Of a stretch of 64,000 nucleotides of DNA, positions 22,375 to 35,222 are shown piece after piece. This DNA comes from Ophioderma brevispina (lineage: Eukaryota; Echinodermata; Ophiuroidea; Amphilepidida; Ophiodermatidae). Positions within the stretch are counted from its first letter, which is position 1. Every line of letters begins with the position of its first letter. Both the position numbers and the translations under genes were made by a program. The notes beneath the pieces are model-generated. The model was not told the DNA's origin. It made no database searches and saw only the letters and a program-made list of their open reading frames with translations. The stretch covers positions 62,001-126,000 of the forward strand of contig JAMKCH010056617.1 in NCBI GenBank assembly GCA_023653785.1, given 5' to 3'.

Positions 22375-25300
22375 GACTTCATGATGTGGTAATTACGGGT
22401 CTTATAATAGCAGACACCAATTTGCTCTTGTCTACTGGAGAACTATAGTTAGTTAAAATTTTAGACTAATGTATTGTTAGTTTTTAGGATTATATTTTGA
22501 CAGCCCTACTGATACCCTGACTATTTCTAGACTTAATGTCCCGGGAGAAGAGAAGAAGAGAGAGAAGAGAGGACACATTGCATGTACGGAATAGAGCACA
22601 TACGAATACAAAGAGCGAACTTTCAGGTGAAATAAAAATCTCAACGCTTTAGGTGAGTCGAGGGAAATAACTATGAGGTAATGGTCCATAATAGAATTTG
22701 TGTGAGCATTGTGATCATTCCCGTTATTGCACAATGCAATGTGTGTGTTGTTGTTGGATTTGGCATATGCATGAAAGGAATCGACATTCCAGGATGGGAC
22801 GAACAGTCATAAAAATCTTTCAACCACGGATAGTCTTTAAATTAAGCTATGAAAAGGGGGGAATCGGTAGATGGGCTTTGGCCCCACCAAATCCCAAAAA
22901 CCCTGTTTGAAACCCTGCCTGTGCCTTAATATAAATGAGTAAGAGTCTGTGTGATATATCCAGACAGAGAGTAAAAATTAGGGGTGCGATAGAATAGATG
23001 CTGTCTTTGAGGACGGCCCGCCCAGAAGTTTGATCAAACGACCTGAATCAATATTTGAAACACGGGAAAATCAGAGAGAAAATATATTTTTTGCAAAGAT
23101 GAAATGTCTGTCGGAGGACCTCGCTGCGTGCGTGTGGCCCAAGAAGAGGGGTTTTGGGGTTTTTTAAAAGGTAATGTTACTGCGGGGTCAACGTGTTTGA
23201 ACGCTCAAAATCTATAATATGGCTCAACTATTCCTGAAGTAACCAAGTAGTAAAAATAAAAGTCATGGGTCACCGGGTGGCACCTTCTTTCAATAATTGG
23301 GAAATAGGTTTAAAGGTCATTTGTTTTATTCAGAGAAGTCAACCTTTGCAATGATCCACATTTCTTTAATTACATAATGAATTAATTTGAGCTATATTAC
23401 ATTTAAATTCAGAGCAGTTCAAACATGGAACTCCCCCCCCCCCTAGTAACTTAACTCTCTCCTGGGGCAGACATTCATATTTACAAAAGTTATATTTTCT
23501 CTGAATTTCCCGAGTTCAGATATGGGTATCTAGTTCGTGATCAAAACCTTCTAGGCTGCTGCTCTAGGGTCTTAAGGTAGACAAGTTTTGTCTCAGCTGG
23601 TGGTGTAGCGTGAAAAGAGAAGGAAATCCATTTATTTTCTCTAGGATGGTGATGTTGTGTCGCGCGAGTACCCGTGGGGTATGAGAAAGTAGATATCACC
23701 GATTTGGGGTTTGGATCTTGATGGCTTTTTCAAAAGGTTCAGTTGCTGAAAACCACAGCATCAAGTTGTGATTTCAAGTGAGTTATGTTCATTTAGACTG
23801 TAGCTACCTCATCGGGCAATAGAGCTCGCACGATGGAACAAGTTCAAGACTCTCAGCTTACGGGTTAATGGAAGGTTTTGCAATCCAATATAGTAAAAAA
23901 ATGATTGTGTGAGAGTATTTTATTAGGAATGATGTGTGTAGTCTCTGTCACTTTAAAACCGCTTGACCAGACAAATCAGAAAGGCGAGGTTCATGTCGTT
24001 AATTCCCTCTAGCGTCGACTTTATATTCATTACACTTCCTTACAGGAAAGGGGACCGCCAACCTGACGTTCACCGTAAAAAGCGGAGGGTAGCGTTATTT
24101 GTTTGTTAGAGCGTGCAAAGCAAATGAAGAGTGTAGAATAAGAAGTACCTAAAGATTAAGAATAGTTCTAACACAAGAAAGGGGTCCCGCTCCGTGTTTT
24201 TTAAAAGTGGTAAAATATGCATTTAGTGATTTAAGGGATTATATTTGTTGAATGGAACAAGTCTCCTACTAATGTTAACCAGGTATCATCTCACATTTAC
24301 CTGAGCCAGTGTATGGGAGGGGTACCATAAGGGTCAAGAGCCTGGCGTTCCAAATCATTCCCTTTAACCACACGTTTACCTGGGGGGTTGAAAGATGCGA
24401 TTTCGTGCCCATATTTGTCTGTCGTTTGATGACGCAATCGCTACATCAGCGGCATTTTCTCACTCAGATGCTGCGGGGTTTGTGAGATCGTGCCGGTGTT
24501 GGGTTGTTAGGGTTAGGTAGAGAAAAAAGATGTGTTATTAGTGTATGGAAAAGAGCTGTTATAATAAGTTCACGACAATGGGGGGGACACCGGAGGAACA
24601 CATGGCATAGCTTGGCGTTTTGTGTATAAAAAGTGTCATGAAAACTGGTTATTACACCAAAGTGATATTTAAACAAAGCGGTCTCAACCCACGTCGTCTT
24701 GCCCATGATATTGATCAGGGAAAATTTTAAAATTTTCACCTGTACCACTTCAGAAAGTGAATGTAAGGGTGACAGGAAGCCCTGAATAGACCCACATAAC
24801 TTTTGACCAATCTGGGTCACCTTGCATGGGCTTGGGTCAGTGGTTCGATATCGCACAGGTTGGTTGACACCAAGCATTTTGATTTGTGGCAGGAACAACG
24901 ATGGGAAGATTTTCAAAAAAAATTACCCCTTAATAGGCCTACTGACCTCAATGCCCAATTGATTACGCACAATGAAACATTGGGCCAGTGGGCAGTTGCA
25001 TGCATTGACCCCGAGCGTATGGGCAGGAGATAACGATTACAAAAACCAAAATGACCAGCCATACAGGACGTGAACTACATACGCATACAGAAATAGTGAT
25101 CCCTTAGTCTTGCTCCGAGCAAGTGACGGGGGACAAGACAACAAACGGTTATCAAACAGATAACAAGTGGTCGGGTAAATTTGGTTCGCAATGAGCGTGG
25201 TGTCATCAAGGAGATAGATTCCAATAGGTTATCCCTGACCATTGCGTTGGAGATTCGCGCCCCGACTTTCAAAAATACGGATGATCACCTGATATCACGT

Positions 25301-26574
25301 GATCATTGCTCGGACGAAAAACCAACGATCGGGAAAGGACAGTTAAGAATTTCCTGACCACTTCGAAGACCATGTAAATTGAAACGAAGATAATTTCTAT
25401 AGTCCGCTAATTCATTAGGCCAAATGGTCTTCACACGACAAAAAAAGGTGATTTAACCCTAATGGGGTCGGTGAACGGTTTGTAAAACGTCAGAGTCCCT
25501 CGTTCGTCTTTTTCCCTTAGAAATCAAAACGGCCACGATTTACTTAAAGTGATAAACACAGTATCGTCCCAGAAACTGTAAGATAGCTGGCCAACAAAGA
25601 AAGGGTTCATACGCAGAGTATACAGGATGTTGCGGAAATTTATAGGTCTCCCCCGAGGCGGTTGAAGGTCATTAATATCAGCAATTCGATCAACAGCGAA
25701 CACTTCGGACAGGCAAACACAATTGTCTTTACATGCGCTGAGCATGATGCAATTTTAAAGCTGCTAAAGAGGAAAAGAAGAGGAAAAACCAAAAACTGTA
25801 AATTTGGTTGGGGGGGTTTGCGTCGTTCGGGCTGTTCTATTCTCAGCCATTTCTGCACGCTTTTGTACAAGCGAAGTTTAAATGAAAGGCAAGACCTAGG
25901 CACAAAATGTATTATTTCGAAAACTTTCAAATGTCGCTGACTTGGCACAATACTGATCGTTAAACATGCCGAGGAGATTTTACTTTTTGTTGCAAGGTGT
26001 ATTGCCTCCGACTAAAACACATACCTAAACAAGTATTTTTGTCTGTTTTGCTACACCCAAAAAACAAGTCAAGGCAATGCATTGTATGTGCTTTTATCTC
26101 TATTCCATTCCCTGAACACGTACACAATTCCGGGTTACAAAAATAAACACACCCTTTGTTGCCACAATTTGGCGGTTTTTGACACCCTATCAATGTACGA
26201 GCGTACATTGAGCCTGTGGCAAAAGGGTCATGTTTAAGAGTTTTCTGCACGCATTTATATCACACTTGAATCACAAGTGGTCACAGGGCGGAAGCCCCGG
26301 GGATGGATATTTTTAGACGGGTCAATGAACATGCGGGACAGGGCTCAGAGGTGCTCAAACTTAAATGATATCAGTCGACGAGGGTAGATATTAATTTGAT
26401 GAAGTTACACTTGATATTTGCGTTTGTTGTCAAGTAGTTCCATTTGTGGAAGCTCGAAAAAAACGAGTAAGTACTTTTAGTAACTGGACATAACTCCTAT
26501 TTAGGAATGATCAACCATCTTACAATGGCGGACTCCAGGATTCCAAAATATATATTGTGTGTGTGTAATAAATT
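22375..26574. other. Long intergenic stretch, no supported gene
   Basis: Contains a purine-rich run (22544-22573, GAAGA repeats), a C11 run near 23432-23443 and locally G-rich patches. The 150-codon minus-strand frame at 24464-24916 has no recognisable domain and overlaps a 76-codon + strand frame. I cannot support a gene in this 4.2 kb. Confidence 0.4.
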
Positions 26575-26815
26575 ATAGTCATCTCTAAAACTAAAGATAG
26601 TAACATAAAATGCACCCATTCCAAAGTTAGAGATGAACGAAGCATTTTTTGTGATTTTCTATTATGAAGGACTTTCTTCGATTTGAGCGTAGTTACTTCA
26701 CACCGTATTAGGGTATGACAACATTATGTTATGCAAATAAACACGATTGTTTGAAAATGTAGTGCGCCTCATCGGAAAATCTCTGAAGTCAGCCTTTATA
26801 GAATACAGGTATAAA
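26575..26815 (+). repeat. Dispersed repeat family R2, copy 1
   Basis: Aligns with 32425-32750. Matching blocks in order are AACTAAAGATAGT, TTTCTAT then ATGAAGGACTT, CGATTTGAGC, TTACTTCACAC against CTATTTCACAC, ACACGATTGTTTGAAAAT, and TCTGAAGTCAGCCTTTA against TATGAGTCAGCTTTTA. No coding frame is conserved between the copies. Confidence 0.65.
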
Positions 26816-28449
26816 TACCTACAAGCAACAAATAAAATCGGCAATATTGGCAAGATGAGCAATGACCTGGCAACGTCACCACCAAACGTAAGTTTGCGTC
26901 AGCTGCTCTCACTCTCCTTGGGGAGGAGAGCACGAAGAGGAGCGGAAACGTCTGGGATTACTCCTAGCAATTATAGTGTGTACAAAAGAAAATTGTTAGC
27001 GATAGATTACAAAACGGCGTTAAATTTTGAACAGATTTTTTGAACTGAAATTGGTCGTTTCTACATGACTACTTCTTCAGGACAACTATGTACTAAAGGG
27101 TATCAATAAAAAACGCAGGATCATTAAAACTGATTCTAGTCTTATTTTGATTGGACTTGATTGTCCATAATTGTTCATCTTTGATCAAAATTTTTATTTT
27201 GTGTAATTGGTGTGGGTTCAAAGGTTATGACGAGTTTTATGAAGCCTTTCGTGAATCGAGGTTGGTTCCGATTCAAATGACCTTAAGCAGCTGTAAGCAT
27301 TGCATTGAGACAATTAAACCAGAACAACTAAGTATAGGTGTCACGTCATTTAATAACTGCACTATCGTTGTTTCAAGCATCATGGAGGTAACTTCTAATA
27401 TTAATTCAAATAAACAATGACTGCAGGAATTGAATTCAGGTTTTGGAAATGATAAGCACCTTGAGTTAAAATACATTAAATGTGAGACCAGACGTCAGTT
27501 CAACACTTTAATGGAAAATCTATGATCACACTAATTCATATCCATTGTTTTAAAAGTTCTCTTCCAATTTATAGAGTAAGAAATGTTAGGTCAAACGAGT
27601 TAACTGTATATCATAATTTAAATGATATATTTAATGTAAGCCCAATCCTGCTACACCCGTCCTCCTTTGTGAGACTTACCTAACTGATTTCAAAATTTCA
27701 TTATGTATCTGTGATTTCACAATCGGACCAGCTGTTGAAATTCATAACTTTGTCAAGCACTGTACCTCTGGACAGAAGTGTCGAAATGAAAAACGCATTT
27801 AGAAATATATTGAAGCATAGACAAAAGGTACAATTGCGCCCTGCAATTGACGCCACAAAATAAGTAGAGCGGATTTCCAATAGTATTAATGATCAATGAC
27901 TCACTGAAATGTGCGTCATTATAGCTAGGAAATGTGCCTACATAAAAGCAAAGTATGTTTTAAAAGATACATTCAAAACCAATTCGAAACACCTGATCGC
28001 CATTTCACACACGCACGCGCTTTCAATGCACACGCAGGGACCATATTGAATATCAAAGAGCATTTTAAGGCACGATAACACAATTAAACAAATATTTATA
28101 TGCCATCCGTGATGGGTTTGGGTACTGTGTATGATATAAACGGCGATTTTCTTATTTTTGTTGGGGGGAGGGGGGGGTGTTAACGTTCCCATGAACAAAA
28201 CAATTCCACATTCTAAGGGGCAAGGCACACCCATTGCTCGGAATTCTAAGCCTGCCTATAAAGCGGTTTCAAATTAAGCTAGAGTTCTGGCATGTTTCCA
28301 GGAGAGGATTGAGGTGAGTGGTAAAGGCCGACTCAGGAAGAGATTGTCTGAGGAGGGCGCCCTCATTATCCAAAAAAACATAGAGGTTTTTTTGCATGTA
28401 CATTAAGCTTGTCCATATATAATCACTGTGTGAATGAAATTGCTAAGCT
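26816..28449. other. Intergenic DNA, no supported gene
   Basis: Open frames of 89-98 codons (26747-27043 +, 27151-27420 +, 27938-28234 -) have no recognisable domain. A G-rich run (GGGGGGAGGGGGGGG, about 28162-28178) precedes the pyrimidine tract by about 280 bp and is of opposite strand bias. Confidence 0.4.
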
Positions 28450-31400
28450 TAAAACGTTCTCTCCCGCAACACCCTCCATGCTCGATTCTGCTTCTCATTC
28501 CTTTCTACCAGGCTATCTCCTGTCCCAAGATTCAACTCCACAACCCTTTCCCTCCACCCCTCCCTCTTTCTTCCTCCAAGTCTCGTCGCTTTCAGTTTAC
28601 CACCCCCATTACTTAAAATTACCCTCCTCTGCGCCAATCTCTATGACCGATCTACCTCCGCTCCGCCCCCATAACTATCAGCTTTTTTTTCCAATCTCAC
28701 TCCAACATTTAACCTACCTTTTCCCCCGCCCCACCTTCTACGGCTATCCTGTTTCTATGCCTAACCCTAACCGCTCACACCCCCTCTCCCAATTTTTGCC
28801 TTTCCCGTCCGCCCCTCCCAAAATATTCCGCAATTCCCAACTATCCTATTCGCCCCCATCACAACCCTCCCAACCTCCTCCCTGCCTACTCCTCTTTTTT
28901 AACTCCTACACCCTTGCTTCAACCCCAATCATTTTTTACCTCCCTAACCTCTTCGCACCCGCCTTAGCCCATCCCTCCTATCCAACGCTCCTTCCGTCAC
29001 CCGCCCACATACCCCCCGCCCTTCCTACCCCCCTTCCCTCACTTTTCCCACTACCAAATACGCCCGCCCCCCACGGTACCACCTCCTCGCAGCGACACCC
29101 GCTCCCCCCATCCCGTCTTTTGTTCCTCACACTCCCTCTCTCGCCTCCCACACCTCAAATCTCCCTTTCATGAATTTCCTCCACATCCACACCGTCCCCT
29201 CTGACCCCGTAGCTCGCTCTCACCCCCCCCCGCCACACTCTCAGCCCTGCTTTTTTCCCACACATCTAAATCATATCCAGTTCCCCCTCCTCTGTTCCTT
29301 CCCTTATATAACTCCCTTAACTAGGTTCTTTAGCCCCAAACCCTCATCCTTTCGTGCATTCTCATGCCCACTGTATCCATCTTCTTTCTATGTCACCCCC
29401 TTCCCACATACTACCCGTATATCTAGTTCACACCTCAATCTCTGTTCTTCACTTCTCCTCCTCGCCCATCCACACCTTCCACCGACTCCTCCACCTAACC
29501 TTTACTTTAATCCCCTCCCCTTCTACCCTCACCCCCCCCTCTACCACCACGCCCCTGCACACATGCTTCTCTCCCCCTAATGCGCCCATGACATACTCTT
29601 TTACCACAACCCTCCATCCATGGCCACCCCCCCTCCTTCGTTCCCCACACCGTTCTCAACAACTTTGCATTTTTTCCCTCTCTCAACTTTTGACAAGAAT
29701 ATCACGCCCGTCCATCTACACCCATGCCAGATCGGTTTCCCCACCCTGCTCAGTCTCTGTCTCCCCTCTGTCTTTCATACCCTTCCTCTCCTCCCCACAC
29801 TTAACCCACCCCCCTCTCACGCCTATACATTTCCACTATCTCCCTATCCTCCTCCCACACATCCTCAATTGGCGCAATACCCACCTTCATCAATCCATTT
29901 CCCAATCTGACCTACCGTCACGCCACGCATCTCTCGCCCCTCTACCCTCCCCCCCACCCCAGGACCATCCCCGTTCCGCTCCACCTTAGCATCCTACTCT
30001 CAACTTCGCCTCCATTCCTACTACTGAATTATTACCCCTCACCTCGCCTCTCCCACCCCTTTCCTACTTCTCCATCTTATTTGTCAACCCTCCATTTGCC
30101 CCCCCTCATCTTCCTCCCTCTATTTACCCTATATACAACCCCCAACCCCGCCATCCGTCCCTGCCAATCATTTCTCCCTCACCATATACTAATATTCCTC
30201 CCTCGCATCTCTCCCCAACACCATCCCTTACCCCTCTCCTCCCTCGTCCGCTCCAGAATACGTCATGTCCTTACAATTGTAGACTTCGACCTCTTATCAT
30301 TTTCTCCCCCTCCCTTAAACTTCACTATGTACACCCTCCCACCCCCCGCTAACTACTCCCTCTTCCCCCACGACCGCCCCACCCCCCCCCTCCCCCTCAT
30401 TACATCCCCTCCCCAAATATTCCCACTACCCCCCACATCCCATCCCCCCCTATACCTTCCTTCACTCTCCCCAATTGTCACCCATCAATTGCCCACCCCT
30501 CCTTTAACCATGCCCCCCCTTCCCCTAACCCTCCCATTAATCCCTATCATAATTTCCTCTCCTTGCGCTATCTCCTCTCTCTGCTCCCTCATTTCCCATT
30601 TGCTTCTTTACTCCCCCCACCCCTTTCCCCGACCCCCCTCCCTGCCACGTTTAACCTCACTCACTCACCCCCCACCACCACTTGTTCTTAGCCTTTCTCC
30701 CTACCGTCGTTGCCTCTCTAGCCCCCCCCCCTCCCCCCCTGTCCCCACTCCCCCTATTCTCTTCTGGCACTCCCCAGCACACTCTATAACATCCCCCCCG
30801 CTTGCATTATCACCAACTCTCTCCTTACACCCCTACTATCTACATGCTCTTCCCTCCCTTATTCTCACTTTCACTCCCCCCTTTGCCCCCCCTCAAATTC
30901 TCCCTCCCCCCCCATTATTACCCTTTTAATGAATCCCTCGTACGTCTGTTCTTAGCCCACCTTCCTTTTATTGATCTCCCCTCATCTTACTTCCCTCCTC
31001 CAGCTTACCCAACCTTTCTCCCTCACTCCTCTACACGAATCCCCCAGAAATCACGTTCCTCCCCCCCCCCCTGTTCCATTTCCCCCCTCTTCTCTTCTTC
31101 CCCCCTTCCCCCCCCCCCCCCCACCCTCTGTCTTACATATTCCGCGACTCCTCATGCCCTTCTGATATCCGGTCTGTTCTCCCCAGTCCCTACTCCGGTC
31201 TGCACTTACCCATCACCTATGTTCCCTTCGCTGCCTCTGACATTCCTCTCTTCTCAATGCCTCCTCTCCTTCTCAACCTCCGCCCCTCATTTATCTTCCG
31301 TCCCCTCCTCCCCCCCACCACGACCTATAACAGTTCCTCCTCCCCCTCTCCTTATCTCTTTATATGTCTACCACGCACCTCCGCCTCAATCTCCTCCTAT

Positions 31401-32235
31401 CCACTCCGCCACTCCAACCGACCTCCTCCCATTTTCTCTATCCTGTTCCGCACTTCCCCTACACCCCGTCGCCTTCTCTCTTGATTCAGCCTCCAATCCG
31501 CACCCCACACCGTCTCATAGCCCGCCTTTACCCCTCTTGACACTCACGCCTTCTCTTTTTTCCCCCCCTACCCTTATATCCTTTTCCTCCACCCCCCTCG
31601 TACTCCCTTCCATCTATTTGTTTTTCGACCCCCCCCTTTTTCACCCCTCCCACATTGACTCTCGCCTCCCTCTGCTGCCCCTGATCTACGACATTACTAT
31701 CTCTCTACCCCCTTGTACACCTTTCTATCACCCCTTCTACCCACCTTCACCGTCGTTTGCTCCCCCTTCCCTTCCGAACCCCTCCAGACAGACCTCTTTG
31801 TTCTTCTATAACCCTTCATCCATACCTTACTGCCCTATTTCCTCTCCACCTGTACACTTCTCTCCAAACCCCCCGGCCCCGTTCCTGTCTTCCGTTTTGC
31901 CCTTTCCTTACTTTTATTACCCCCCTCTTTCCCTCGTCGGTTAGAGTCCACTTTTCCCCTCGGAACCCCTCTCCCCTCCTCCCGTTGTTACCACCCTATC
32001 TCCTTCCCTTACCGTCTCGTCTACCCCCCCTCCTGCTCCCTTCCTCCCACTTTAGTTAAATATACTCTCCTCCTCTTTCGTCATTGCTTCTATGCCTCTT
32101 CCTCCCCATTAAGTTAACATATTTTTTTTAGGTCTTTTCCCCATCCGTATTTCTCCTCTCACTCTACTCCCCTCGCTTGGGCATTCCCCTTCTTCACGTG
32201 CCCCTTTCCTTCGTTGTGCCCCCTGTGCCAGGACC
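28450..32235. repeat. 3.8 kb low-complexity C/T-rich, nearly G-free tract
   Basis: From about 28455 to 32235 the + strand is dominated by C, then T, with some A and very few G; the flanks return abruptly to ordinary AT-rich DNA. C-runs of 8 to 14 are frequent, for example near 31070 and 31110. I see no fixed repeat unit or period, although short words such as CCCTCC, CCCAC, CCTAACC and TTCCC recur. Open frames of 100-380 codons are long only because TAA, TAG and TGA are rare in such sequence. They overlap in different phases, translate to Pro/Ser/Leu/His strings without a domain, and are not annotated as genes. The complementary strand is rich in G-runs and could form G-quadruplex or triplex structures. 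An assembly or base-calling artefact over a simple repeat is a serious alternative. Confidence 0.8.
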
Positions 32236-32424
32236 CCCCGCGTGTAAAATGTGCCGCTTTAAGTAATTTTGTCATAATGCAATCAGGTTCATTTGGGGTA
32301 CTCATGTTTGTGCATTACTGAACTAGGTTGTTGTGCGGAGTTCACTGATGATAAATCTATGTATAACAGACGGATTTAAAAGAATTCACTCAGAGATTTT
32401 TGAACTAATTTTTTGTGAATTTAT

Positions 32425-32755
32425 TAAAAATAGGTCATATAGAACTAAAGATAGTCACCTAAAATGCCAAATCCCCAAAAGTTTGTTGAGATGAATCGGA
32501 TTTGGGGTCCCCTGTGAAAATTTATGTGTACTATATAGCGCCATAGGATACTGGGTATAACAAAAATTCTGGGATCCGGAAATTTATAAACAAAAGTTGT
32601 GCTTTTCTATATGAAGGACTTCGATTTGAGCTTAGCTATTTCACACAGGGAGTAGTATATGGGCCCGCATTATGGATATGCAAAAACACAATTGTTTGAA
32701 AATTGAGGGTGCCCTCCCGGGACATCTATGAGTCAGCTTTTAAAGGGCAACAAGA
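32425..32755 (+). repeat. Dispersed repeat family R2, copy 2
   Basis: Diverged second copy of the repeat at 26575-26815. It carries about 80 extra bases in the first half and ends ATGAGTCAGCTTTTAAAG. The two copies flank the pyrimidine tract, with about 5.6 kb between them. Confidence 0.6.
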
Positions 32756-33959
32756 GATTTTGAGGCACCGAAAGATTTTGTGTCGAATAGTTTAATTCAT
32801 ATAGATTAGACACCTCAATGGGATTTCTTACCTTGTGTTTCGATACAAAAAATGTCTTAAAAGTGAGAGAAAAACGTGTTTTGATTTGCTTAGATTTCAA
32901 TGATGTAAAACATAGGCTGAATTCGTATTGCTCCTATATCCGAAATAAAATTATTTCACCAATTGTTGTATCAAAGAAGACATTCTCAGCTTAATCCTTT
33001 CAAGATGGGGATATTTTTAAAAAAAGAAAAAACCTAAAAAATTAAAAAAAATCAGTACTTTCGCTTTTTTAGGGACACATGATATGTGGAATCTCTCGAG
33101 CACCTTTAAGTTTCCTCTCCCCTATATAAGCACCGGGACAAAAGCCTTGGACTGGCTCATATTTTAATATCATCTTTTAACTTGATCCAGTAGTGGAAAG
33201 ATGGAGGAGGAGGAAGAGATGATATTGCGTATGAACATCAAAACGCCCACTTTTGAATCAACTGAAAAATTTGGAAAATAACCTTTACTTGAGGATATCC
33301 AGAGATAGGCCTAGATGCCATGTGTTTGGTCATGGCCAGATGAAGGGGGCAAGCTGTACATTTATGGATGTGTGGCGCTCCCCCGCGGGCGCTGGGGGGG
33401 GGGGCATTGATGGTTATAGACATGTGCAAATCCTAAATACATGCACATGGAATCTCATCAATATGAAATTCCAAATAACTTCAAAGGGCCCTGGGGTGTT
33501 TGTTGAAGGCATGCTGAAGGGATTTCAATGTTCTGGTACATGTCTTGAACTGTTTTGATGTTTGCACATAATTTTGTGTTATGTCCTGTACGGAGAATGA
33601 TTGTTTGTGATGAATGGATTCTGGTGGGGAGAGGATGCATTACCCACACTGGGAATGCATCCTCTCACCTACCGATTTTGCGGATGTTTTTCAATCACAC
33701 ATCATTCATGTGATAATATTTGCCTTAGTGTAATCGCCAGCTTTCACCCACCCCTTTGGTACGGTATTCACAATAATTTTTCGTTAGTGTAGGCCCCCTA
33801 CGAGTGTAGAAACTATTCATTGATACGGCTACGAACCACGTATTTTCGCCGAAAAAAAAGAATGATGAAAAAAACTAATTAGTACTTTGAATTACCATTA
33901 GTGGCCTAAAATTATTTAATTTAGGAAGATGATTGAAAGGGAAGGGAAAAAAAAATTAC
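32756..33959. other. Intergenic DNA
   Basis: No supported gene. A short inverted pair, GGATGCATTACCCACACTGG and GGAATGCATCCTCTCACC, lies near 33632-33670. Confidence 0.35.
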
Positions 33960-34033
33960 GGCCCCGTCGGGGATTCGAACCTGGAATCGCATTGCCACGG
34001 GGAGAGAAATCTATCCACTCCGCCACGAGGGAT
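33960..34033 (-). ncRNA. tRNA-like sequence (degraded tRNA or SINE head)
   Basis: Minus strand: an A box TGGCGGAGTGG and a B box GGTTCGAATCC are spaced as in a 74 nt tRNA, and a T-run (TAATTTTTTTTT) follows directly, as for a pol III terminator. However, the acceptor stem pairs at only about four of seven positions, the T stem at three of five, and no good D or anticodon stem can be drawn. It is therefore a pseudogene or the head of a SINE rather than a working tRNA, and no amino acid is assigned. Confidence 0.45.
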
Positions 34034-35109
34034 TCCGGGTATTTCTGTTATTTTATTAAAATATATGGTTTTGAAAAAACCTTCCTAATTAAAAACAACA
34101 ACGTCAAAAACATTATAAATTTACACTTTTGCGTGAGAATAATGATTCGATTGTCAAATCTAAACAATTACTCCGAATCGGTCAAATTAGGTATTGTTGA
34201 AACAATTAGGCGTCCATGCGATACAATGTTAAATGTTGGAGCTACCAAAGCATGAGATATGGGGTCCCGTTTTAGACTTACCGGGTATTTCACTACGAAA
34301 CTTATTGAGGAGAGTTCGCCAAAGCCCTAGTCGTGAGTACGCCACCTACGTGTGGTTCGGGGAAAATTGCGGTCTAGCGAACCATTAACAAAAAAAAAGT
34401 ACTAGGGCACGAAGTGGACCTTAAAAGGCATCTGTCGAAAGTATCTTTGACAATAAATGTACTTTAAACTCTTCCACATAAAGATTGGGACAATTTTAGA
34501 AATTTATCCCCTCTATAATTGTAAAGTTGGTCATTTAAAAATCTATGTCATGTGAGGGCAAGAAGGAGTGCAACATGTATAGGATGCATTCGTACTACAC
34601 TGTAAAAAATAAACCTGTAAAAAAACAGGGCATTTGCCTAGCAGCTGGGACTCACTACATGACAGAACGTAAAAAACTGGAGCCCGTAAAAAATACGGGA
34701 AACCATTGCAGGGGAACGTAACGGCGTACTAAAAATCTCAGCTTCCAACTTTATTGTTTGGTTTTTGACTTGTTTAAATAATATAAGAAAGTAAACCGTT
34801 ATACAATCCTCTGACCAAATTTCACGTTGTAGATATAGCCATACAAACGTTGTTTGTATTACGTACACCACTTTGGTGTAAAAAAGTTAAATTTCAGGGC
34901 AAACAATTTGCGAGGGAAAAAGGCAATGAACAAATGGGAAAACGGGAAGAAGATAAGATTTAAACCAGTTTATACACTTTGTTTTATCTGGTAGTACACA
35001 TTACATGTACCTCCATAGGTTCAAACCAGGGCCTTAAGACTATACAAGTCCTAAACCTTATCCACAACACTACAATGCGTACGATAGCAGATGCTAAAAT
35101 AAAATAAGA
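34034..35109. other. Intergenic DNA
   Basis: No recognisable gene or RNA. Confidence 0.4.
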
Positions 35110-35222
35110 AGATATAATAATATATATAATATATATAAATATATATCCTATATATATATTATTATAATCATATATTATATATATCTATAATGTGTGTGTG
35201 TGTGGGTGTGTGTGTGTGTACT
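35110..35222. repeat. Compound (TA)n and (TG)n microsatellite
   Basis: Imperfect alternation of ATATAT blocks from about 35116 to 35191 passes into (TG)n with one GGG interruption, ending near 35219. Confidence 0.9.

Noticed and set aside
24464..24916. 150-codon minus-strand frame
   Set aside because: No similarity I can name; opposite-strand frame overlaps it, and there is no promoter or splice context.
28409..32059. Several overlapping open frames of 100-380 codons rich in Pro, Ser, Leu
   Set aside because: They lie wholly in the nearly G-free tract where stop codons are rare, overlap each other in different phases, have no domain and lack any codon-phase signal.
33960..34033. A functional tRNA gene
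   Set aside because: Box A, box B and a T-run are present, but acceptor, D, anticodon and T stems do not pair well enough.
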